The position numbers and the translations under genes were made by a program. Below, one piece after another: positions 8,880 to 13,968 of a stretch of 13,968 bases of DNA. The stretch is taken from NCBI GenBank assembly GCA_903912435.1, contig CAIWHI010000310.1, forward strand, positions 1 to 13,968, given 5' to 3'. The notes beneath the pieces were generated by a model that was given only the letters and a program-made list of their open reading frames with translations, searched no databases and was not told the DNA's origin. Position 1 is the stretch's first letter. Each line of letters begins with the position of its first letter. Source of the DNA: an uncultured Bacteroidota bacterium. Lineage in GTDB: Bacteria > Bacteroidota > Bacteroidia > Chitinophagales > Chitinophagaceae.

Positions 8880-8904
8880 AAGGCATACTTCTCTAAAATG
8901 CCTT
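8880..8904 (+). other. Stem-loop in the noncoding tail of the cassette
   Basis: AAGGCAT (8880-8886) and ATGCCTT (8898-8904) form a 7-bp stem with an 11-nt loop. A run of five T occurs 10 bases later (8915-8919), at the start of the right heptad array. The stem is too weak and the T-run too far away for a confident terminator. It could act as a mild attenuator in front of the transporter gene or belong to the cassette itself. Confidence 0.4.
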
Positions 8905-8915
8905 AAAATGATGGT

Positions 8916-8946
8916 TTTTGAATTTTGAATTTTGAATTTTGAATTT
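8916..8946 (+). repeat. Right heptad array, four copies of TTTTGAA plus TTT
   Basis: Four perfect tandem TTTTGAA units occupy 8916-8943, followed by a partial TTT. Their reverse complement, TTCAAAA, matches the left array at 25 of 28 aligned positions. The array ends five bases before the ATG of the transporter and so replaces its normal ribosome-binding region. Confidence 0.85.
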
Positions 8947-8951
8947 AACAA

Positions 8952-10535
8952 ATGAACGACTCACTAATAGAATACGGACCGCGGAGGGTGATTATCACCA
9001 TTACTGCTATATTCTGTGCCCTGCTCGAAATAGTAGATACTACTATTGTGAATGTGGCACTTAATGATATGAAGGGCAACCTTGGTGCCACACTAAATGA
9101 AATAGGATGGGTAATTACGGCCTATGCCATTGGCAATGTAATTATTGTACCTATGACCAGTTGGCTGGGTGCACAGTTTGGCAGGCGCAACTATTTTGCA
9201 GCTTCCATCATGATTTTCACGGTGTTCTCCTTCCTGTGTGGGCATGCAAGTGGTATTTGGCAACTGGTATTCTACCGTTTTGTGCAGGGACTAGGTGGCG
9301 GTGCCTTATTGGTTACCTCACAAACCATCATTACTGAAAGCTACCCGCCCGAAAAACGCAGCATGGCACAGGCTATTTATGGCCTAGGGGTAATTATTGG
9401 TCCAACCCTTGGCCCACCACTTGGAGGTTATATTGTAGAGCATTATTCATGGCCTTACATTTTCTATATCAATATCCCTATTGGTGCTATTGCTACCCTA
9501 CTTACCCTACAGTTCGTTCGTAGCCCTAAATATGCTGCAAAAAAATTGGCTAGTGAGGTTGATTGGTTAGGAATTGGTTTATTGGCAATATCAGTTGGCT
9601 CCCTACAATATGTTCTAGAGCGCGGCCAGGAAGAAGACTGGTTCAGTAGCACCATAATATTATCATTGGCAATTACAGCTGTATTTGGTTTCTTTTTCTT
9701 CATTTGGCGGGAGCTTATAGCTAAAAACCCGATAGTAGAACTAAGAGTACTCAAAAACGGCAACCTGAGAGTAGGAACTATCTTGTCCTTCATACTCGGT
9801 TTTGGTCTCTATGGGTCTACATTTATCATTCCCTTATATTGCCAGAGTATCCTTGGCTGGACAGCACAGCAATCGGGTGCATTGATGATACCTGCGGCAC
9901 TTACTACTGCATTTATGATGCCTTTAATAGGCAAAATGCTGCAAAAAGGAGCCAAGGTACAGGTACTTGTAGCTATAGGCATGTTCATTTTCTTCATGTA
10001 TAGCTTCTGGGGCTATAGAATTCTTACCCCTGACACAGGTAAGGATGCATTTTTCTGGATGCTGATTTTCCGTGGATTAGGAATGGGATTACTTTTCATA
10101 CCAATCACAGCCCTATCCCTTTCTACCTTAAAAGGACAGGAAATAGGTCAGGGTGCCTCATTTACGGGCATGATGCGGCAACTGGGCGGTTCATTCGGTA
10201 TAGCCATGATTACCACATTTATGGCAAGGCAAAATATTGTTCACCGTAGTGCCCTAGTTTCTCACCTATCTACCGACAACCCTGTAGTTCAACAGCGTGT
10301 GTTGGCTTTACAACGTGGAGCAATGGCCCATGGCAATTCACCTGATTTTTCATTGAAAACCGCCTACCAAACTATCGAATACATGGTTATGCGGCAGGCG
10401 GCAGTACTTTCTTATATGGATGTATTCCTTTATTTGGGTATGATGTTTCTTTTTTGTATCCCATTTGTGCTAATGGTTAAGGCCAAAAAAGATAAAAAAG
10501 CTGAGAAAGTTGATTTAAGTGAGGCAATGCATTAA
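8952..10535 (+). CDS. emrB: EmrB/QacA-type (DHA2) 14-helix drug:H+ antiporter
   Basis: A 527-residue inner-membrane transporter of the DHA2 branch of the major facilitator superfamily, of the usual length and with about 14 hydrophobic helices. Motif D1 is LEIVDTTIVNVAL (25-37), with the membrane-embedded Asp29. Motif A is GAQFGRRNYF after helix 2 (73-82). The antiporter motif C is GVIIGPTLGPPLGGYI (146-161) in helix 5. The C-terminus is Lys-rich and cytoplasmic. With the adaptor and outer-membrane channel it should form a tripartite pump expelling hydrophobic compounds using the proton gradient; the substrates cannot be read from sequence. It is the last gene of the operon and is followed by a strong terminator. 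The inserted cassette separates it from the adaptor gene. It probably still depends on the tetR promoter, since no TAnnTTTG box was found in the insert. Confidence 0.94.
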   Translation: MNDSLIEYGPRRVIITITAIFCALLEIVDTTIVNVALNDMKGNLGATLNEIGWVITAYAIGNVIIVPMTSWLGAQFGRRNYFAASIMIFTVFSFLCGHASGIWQLVFYRFVQGLGGGALLVTSQTIITESYPPEKRSMAQAIYGLGVIIGPTLGPPLGGYIVEHYSWPYIFYINIPIGAIATLLTLQFVRSPKYAAKKLASEVDWLGIGLLAISVGSLQYVLERGQEEDWFSSTIILSLAITAVFGFFFFIWRELIAKNPIVELRVLKNGNLRVGTILSFILGFGLYGSTFIIPLYCQSILGWTAQQSGALMIPAALTTAFMMPLIGKMLQKGAKVQVLVAIGMFIFFMYSFWGYRILTPDTGKDAFFWMLIFRGLGMGLLFIPITALSLSTLKGQEIGQGASFTGMMRQLGGSFGIAMITTFMARQNIVHRSALVSHLSTDNPVVQQRVLALQRGAMAHGNSPDFSLKTAYQTIEYMVMRQAAVLSYMDVFLYLGMMFLFCIPFVLMVKAKKDKKAEKVDLSEAMH

Positions 10536-10551
10536 TCAATTATTCTTATTG

Positions 10552-10588
10552 AAATCCCCCTGTCACATTACATTCAGGGGGATTTTTT
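10552..10588 (+). terminator. Rho-independent terminator of the efflux operon
   Basis: AAATCCCCCTG (10552-10562) pairs perfectly with CAGGGGGATTT (10575-10585) around a 12-nt loop, giving an 11-bp stem with seven G:C pairs. A run of six T (10583-10588) follows. It starts 17 bases after the transporter stop and should end the operon transcript. Confidence 0.92.
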
Positions 10589-10617
10589 ATGTTTAGGCAG
10601 ATAAGCACCTAGATCAA

Positions 10618-10661
10618 TGGTTAACGCATATAAATCTATATGTCACCATTTGGTTAACCAA
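10618..10661. repeat. TGGTTAAC repeats with a 12-bp palindrome, possible operator
   Basis: TGGTTAAC occurs at 10618-10625 and 10651-10658. The second copy lies inside the perfect palindrome TTGGTTAACCAA (10650-10661). Between them is a smaller inverted repeat, CATATA-AATC-TATATG (10627-10642). A further TTGGTTAA is found at 10804-10811, closer to the zinc-ribbon gene. The arrangement, in the 295-bp gap between a terminator and a new transcription unit, could be a regulator-binding region. No regulator can be assigned. Confidence 0.35.
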
Positions 10662-10740
10662 GCAAACCTTTTAATTGAAACCAGTTGTAGTTTCTTTGTA
10701 AAAAAATAGTCCAAAGTAATTTTTTATTTCATAGAATACA

Positions 10741-10748
10741 TATATTTG
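10741..10748 (+). promoter_or_regulatory. Candidate -7 box TATATTTG, upstream promoter of the zinc-ribbon/kinase unit
   Basis: TATATTTG fits TAnnTTTG perfectly, but no TTG lies at the expected -33 distance. Transcription from here would give a leader of about 130 nt before 10884. It is one of two candidates for this unit. Confidence 0.35.
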
Positions 10749-10871
10749 TTACTAAACCTCAATATACTAACCCTATCCTAGGCTAATCAGCAATGGTTGG
10801 GTGTTGGTTAATATTTATTGGGGCTTATTGACAAAATATTTACAATTAACGCTGAATTTCGATAAATTTTA

Positions 10872-10879
10872 TACTTTTG
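10872..10879 (+). promoter_or_regulatory. Candidate -7 box TACTTTTG directly before the zinc-ribbon start
   Basis: TACTTTTG fits TAnnTTTG and ends four bases before the ATG at 10884. No -33 TTG is seen 17-23 nt upstream. If used, the transcript would begin at or next to the start codon and be practically leaderless. Confidence 0.35.
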
Positions 10880-10883
10880 AACT

Positions 10884-11747
10884 ATGATGACTAATCAGGA
10901 GAACAACAGGATTAACTCACAGGAACAAAGCCAGAACGCACAACAATCAGCCAGCGACAACCAGTCGCAGCATAAGTGCGCTAATTGCGGTTGGGGAACT
11001 ACCCCAATTGCTGACATTTGCGAAAATTGCGGAGAGTGGCAACTAAAGGGAAAATGTAATTTCTGCTATGCCGAGGTTGAGGATGGACAAAGGTTTTGTT
11101 CAGAGTGTGGTAATCCACCTACAGGTATTACCTGCGGATTTTGCGGAACATTGAGCCACTTCGATTTTTGCCCTAAGTGCAATGCCGGCCTTACCCGTCA
11201 ATCTACGGAAACCATCCAGATGATTGCCAATTCGGTTGAGTTCCAAAATGTAGTTAATGCTTTAGTGAACACAGATGGCATAGATGAAAGTGGTGAAATC
11301 AATGACCAGGGGATTGATACACTTAAGAATTACCTATCTAAGTTTACTGAGAAGAAAACAAAGAAAAAAAGTAGTTTTTCGCTCAACGACAAACCTGATA
11401 CTGATGCCAGTGAAAACCTAAAATCGCTGGAACAATCTAAAAAGAACATATCTACTGAGCAGCTGAAGGAATTGGAAATAAAGCATAAGGAAGCTTTAGC
11501 TATGAAATTGCTTGAAGATACACGTGCAAAGATTTTCCCAAACAACCAGGAAGCACGAAAATTCTTTGGCGCGCTAAAAGTACTTTTACCTCAGGTAATA
11601 CAGAAAAAGAACCCTACCGGATGGAGATGTAATGCTTATTACAACCTGCATGCGGGAGGCCCACAAGAATGTTCTGCAACATGTTCGGGCGGTACCTGGA
11701 TATATGAGATAGTCACAGAAAATGGCTTTAACCATACTGCAATATGA
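10884..11747 (+). CDS. Triple zinc-ribbon protein preceding a Ser/Thr kinase
   Basis: A 287-residue soluble protein. After a Gln/Asn/Ser-rich tail (1-30) come six CxxC pairs: C32/C35, C46/C49, C58/C61, C72/C75, C84/C87 and C96/C99. That is enough for three zinc ribbons of the double-zinc-ribbon (DZANK-like) sort. Residues 110-150 are a short helical part. Residues 155-215 are charged and Lys/Glu-rich (KKTKKKSS, then LKELEIKHKEALAMKLLEDTR), probably extended or coiled coil. The C-terminus has three more cysteines (C249, C263, C267) in a Gly/Trp-containing segment that I do not recognise. Its stop overlaps the kinase start (ATGA), so the two are translated together, and it is probably a partner or adaptor of that kinase. 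Two ATG codons stand in tandem at the start; the first is used here and the second would only shorten the protein by one residue. Confidence 0.85.
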   Translation: MMTNQENNRINSQEQSQNAQQSASDNQSQHKCANCGWGTTPIADICENCGEWQLKGKCNFCYAEVEDGQRFCSECGNPPTGITCGFCGTLSHFDFCPKCNAGLTRQSTETIQMIANSVEFQNVVNALVNTDGIDESGEINDQGIDTLKNYLSKFTEKKTKKKSSFSLNDKPDTDASENLKSLEQSKKNISTEQLKELEIKHKEALAMKLLEDTRAKIFPNNQEARKFFGALKVLLPQVIQKKNPTGWRCNAYYNLHAGGPQECSATCSGGTWIYEIVTENGFNHTAI

Positions 11748-13968
11748 GTACACAGAGGACAGGTGCAGACTATATAATTCCGTCTGACCTCCCCGGTGGA
11801 GGTACAATGCGAGTTGATAGTCCTATCATATCTTCTATTGTACCACAAGCAGTTAATTCTTATCAGCAACCGCAGCAGGTAGTACAACAATTATCACCTT
11901 TGCAAGGGCAACCACCCCAGCAACCAGGTAATAACCAGCAGGTAATATCATCTTCATTGACCAATGAGATAGTATTAAACGGCAATAAGTACCAAATAGT
12001 AAAGCAGATAGCCCGATCGGGTGAGGCTGAAGTATTTTTGGTTACTTACAATGGCACCCCACTGGTTTTTAAATACTACTATTCACAATACAAACCTAAG
12101 GACGAAATCCTAATAAAACTGAAGAGTTTAAGGCATCCCTATATCATAGCCCTTTATGATTACGGGTTTTACCATGACCGGTTTTTCGAAATATCAGAAT
12201 ATGCACAAGGTGGTACATTAACGGATGCAAGTCCAATCACCAGCCTTCAAAAGACCCGTGAAATTGTAGACCAGATTGTAGAAGGACTGAATCATTGCCA
12301 TCAGAAAGGTATTATACATAGGGATATTAAACCTGAAAATATTTTTTACCGCACCACCTACCGTAAGGAAATTGCGATTGGAGATTTTGGTATAGCCTCA
12401 AATCTTAAAGAAGGAGAAGAACTGGTACGTACCACAATGGCACGAACCAGCCTTTATGCCGCGCCCGAATTGTTTACCAATATTGCCGGAAAAACTACCA
12501 TTGAGAAAAGTGTAGACTACTATGCATTAGGAATGTCTCTATTGCATTTGTGGTTTGGACGCGACCCGTTTGAAGATGTGGATGAGTTTGGTATTATGCG
12601 CCTTAAAAGTGAAGGGCGTGTTCTATTCCCTGATAATATTAATGATGATGTTGAAAACCTGATTAAGGGTTTGATTACGGTAAATCCACGCGACCGCTGG
12701 GGTTACTATGAAGTAAAGGCATGGCTGAATGGTGAGGATGTAAAGGTGATGTATCAATCGGTAAAATTTGATTACAAACCTTATACATTTGGTTTTATAG
12801 ATGGGGAACAGGTGGTGGTAAATAATCCCAAGGACCTGATTTTCTACCTGGAAAAATACCCAGACAAGGGCGAAGGACACCTTTACCGTAACTCAATAGC
12901 CAAGTGGATTGAAACCGTAGACCCAGGACTTTACAATGACCTTATGGACATTGTGGAACAGGACTACCCTAAAGACAGGTCAGCAGGATTGACCAAGGCC
13001 ATATATATTTTAGACCAGGAGCGTGCTTTCAGGGGCATTGATAAATCAAAGCTAAGAACCCAGGAGGAAATAGCCGCACATTTCGAGTCGAACTTCGAAC
13101 ATTATGTAGAGGATTTACAAAATCCAAATGCACCTTTCTATATTTTCCTTGAGTCAAGAAATTATAAAGCCAATGCTGATGAATACCGCAATTTTTTCAA
13201 AATTGCAGAACCAGAGGCAGCTCTTAATACATTAATATTCAAGCTTGAAGGTTCAGATAAGTTCATTATTGGCGATTACACCATCTACCAACCTGAGGAA
13301 TTACTGAAGGTGGATAATGCTACTTTGGACATCATCATAAAGAATCTTTCTAATATAAATTCTAAACTTTCTATATGGATTACCAGCTTCAAAAAACTGC
13401 AACCATCAATAGAAAAATGGCATAAGTTAGGCCAATACGATAGTGTTACCCTACGATATGCACTACAACAGGGCTTTTATTTCAATGGTTCGGTAGCCTA
13501 TAATACACAGGACCTGTACTCATTACTCAAGAACAATTTCCAGGCATTCTTTTCAGAGTTTGGCACTACAGATAATAGGGATAATGCAAATTACTGGTTG
13601 AAGAATTATATGGACTCGTCCTTTTGTAAGGCAGCCATTGATTATATGACTTCGGAAAGCTATACCGATAAGGAATTCATACTGCTATTGAGCTATTCAT
13701 TTAGCGAATATGAAGAAACAGGCATGAACCTTTATGATGTGATTAGTTATTTGCTACCCTATGTAAAGAATAAAAAATCGGACAATAAAAAGACGGGTAA
13801 TAAAATCCTACTTCAGAATATTGTAGACGTTCATCAGCAAAACATAGAGCAATACTGGAAAAAAGAAGTTCAAACATCTGCTCTTCTTTTCAGAGATAGC
13901 CTACAGGGATTTGTAGATTGTGTAGCAAAAAACACCCCCTCCTACCCCGAATTGTTTACCCAGCTTAC
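11744..13968 (+). CDS. Ser/Thr protein kinase with long unknown C-terminal region (runs off right edge)
   Basis: The frame opens at ATG 11744, overlapping the previous stop as ATGA, and stays open for 741 codons to the window end. Residues 1-75 are a Gln/Pro/Ser-rich, probably disordered tail. Residues 78-330 are a Hanks-type kinase with all key residues: the Gly-loop variant ARSGEAEVFLV (90-100), Lys110 in LVFK, HRDIKPEN (192-199, catalytic Asp194), DFG (214-216) and the APE motif in LYAAPE (240-242). After it, a segment near 345-425 contains FGFIDGEQVVV, DLIFYLEKY, HLYRNSIAKWI and SAGLTKAIYILD. Beyond about 430 the protein is helical with aromatic-rich repeats and matches no family I can name. 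No transmembrane helix is visible, so it is probably cytosolic. It likely phosphorylates, or is controlled through, the co-encoded zinc-ribbon protein; that is inference from the gene pair. Confidence 0.9.
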   Translation, partial: MSTQRTGADYIIPSDLPGGGTMRVDSPIISSIVPQAVNSYQQPQQVVQQLSPLQGQPPQQPGNNQQVISSSLTNEIVLNGNKYQIVKQIARSGEAEVFLVTYNGTPLVFKYYYSQYKPKDEILIKLKSLRHPYIIALYDYGFYHDRFFEISEYAQGGTLTDASPITSLQKTREIVDQIVEGLNHCHQKGIIHRDIKPENIFYRTTYRKEIAIGDFGIASNLKEGEELVRTTMARTSLYAAPELFTNIAGKTTIEKSVDYYALGMSLLHLWFGRDPFEDVDEFGIMRLKSEGRVLFPDNINDDVENLIKGLITVNPRDRWGYYEVKAWLNGEDVKVMYQSVKFDYKPYTFGFIDGEQVVVNNPKDLIFYLEKYPDKGEGHLYRNSIAKWIETVDPGLYNDLMDIVEQDYPKDRSAGLTKAIYILDQERAFRGIDKSKLRTQEEIAAHFESNFEHYVEDLQNPNAPFYIFLESRNYKANADEYRNFFKIAEPEAALNTLIFKLEGSDKFIIGDYTIYQPEELLKVDNATLDIIIKNLSNINSKLSIWITSFKKLQPSIEKWHKLGQYDSVTLRYALQQGFYFNGSVAYNTQDLYSLLKNNFQAFFSEFGTTDNRDNANYWLKNYMDSSFCKAAIDYMTSESYTDKEFILLLSYSFSEYEETGMNLYDVISYLLPYVKNKKSDNKKTGNKILLQNIVDVHQQNIEQYWKKEVQTSALLFRDSLQGFVDCVAKNTPSYPELFTQL

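Larger units (their letters stand above)
8363..8946. mobile_element. Candidate small mobile cassette: S23 four-helix-bundle gene between inverted heptad arrays
   Basis: The first three operon genes overlap, yet the adaptor and transporter genes, which normally adjoin, are 595 bp apart. The gap holds four left-hand heptads (KTCAAAA type, 8363-8390), a four-helix-bundle gene (8397-8789), a short noncoding tail with a hairpin, and four right-hand heptads in the opposite orientation (8916-8946). The arrays end 5 to 6 bases from the flanking stop and start codons, so neither neighbouring gene is damaged. TTTAA occurs just outside the left array (8358-8362) and at the end of the right one (8944-8948). 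It could be a target duplication, but in such AT-rich sequence this is weak. No transposase is present, so movement would need a factor supplied elsewhere. The insertion is inferred from operon context. Confidence 0.55.

Noticed and set aside
8363..8946. The heptad arrays as a CRISPR array
   Set aside because: Units are 7 bp, directly adjacent without spacers, and the two arrays are in opposite orientation; no cas genes are nearby.
8358..8948. TTTAA flanking the cassette (8358-8362 and 8944-8948) as a firm target-site duplication
   Set aside because: Five A/T bases in AT-rich sequence are expected by chance, and the right copy overlaps the repeat array; it is only mentioned as a possibility.
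10828..10833. TTGACA as a sigma70-type -35 element before the zinc-ribbon gene
   Set aside because: No -10-like hexamer lies 16-18 bases downstream, and the rest of the window points to Bacteroidota-type promoters.
12623..12880. Open frame on the minus strand inside the kinase gene
   Set aside because: It is antisense to a region with clear protein-kinase coding on the plus strand and has no motif of its own.

Overview
The window suggests an AT-rich member of the Bacteroidota; a Chitinophagales- or Sphingobacteriales-type organism is a guess from general style only. Three things point there: promoter -7 boxes of the TAnnTTTG form, starts without clear Shine-Dalgarno sequences, and a soluble multi-PAS histidine kinase with the HNLRAP H-box common in that phylum.

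Layout. On the minus strand (1-4404) lie a 1311-residue cytoplasmic PAS/GAF histidine kinase and, downstream of it, the first 73 codons of another PAS protein that leaves the window. A gene-free stretch of 826 bp (4405-5230) follows. On the plus strand, 5231-10535 is a drug-efflux operon: a TetR-family repressor, a TolC-like outer-membrane channel, an EmrA/HlyD-type periplasmic adaptor and an EmrB/QacA-type 14-helix transporter, closed by a strong intrinsic terminator. The first three genes overlap by 11 bp and 1 bp. A Bacteroidota-type promoter interleaved with AAAC/GTTT palindromes precedes tetR and is the probable operator.

The adaptor and the transporter are separated by about 595 bp of foreign-looking DNA. 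It carries a four-helix-bundle gene of the 23S-rRNA-intervening-sequence (S23/IVP) family, interrupted by one in-frame TGA where the family has Trp. The gene is flanked by two arrays of four 7-bp repeats in opposite orientation (KTCAAAA on the left, TTTTGAA on the right). The arrays are complementary at 25 of 28 positions, so a transcript could fold them into one long stem, as at the ends of rRNA intervening sequences. This looks like a small mobile cassette inside an operon and is the most interesting item here.

From 10884 onward, a protein with three zinc ribbons overlaps (ATGA) a large Ser/Thr protein kinase that runs off the right edge at 13968. The kinase has a complete catalytic core and a long, unrecognised C-terminal region. 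Together they look like the start of a phospho-signalling operon whose remaining members lie outside the window.
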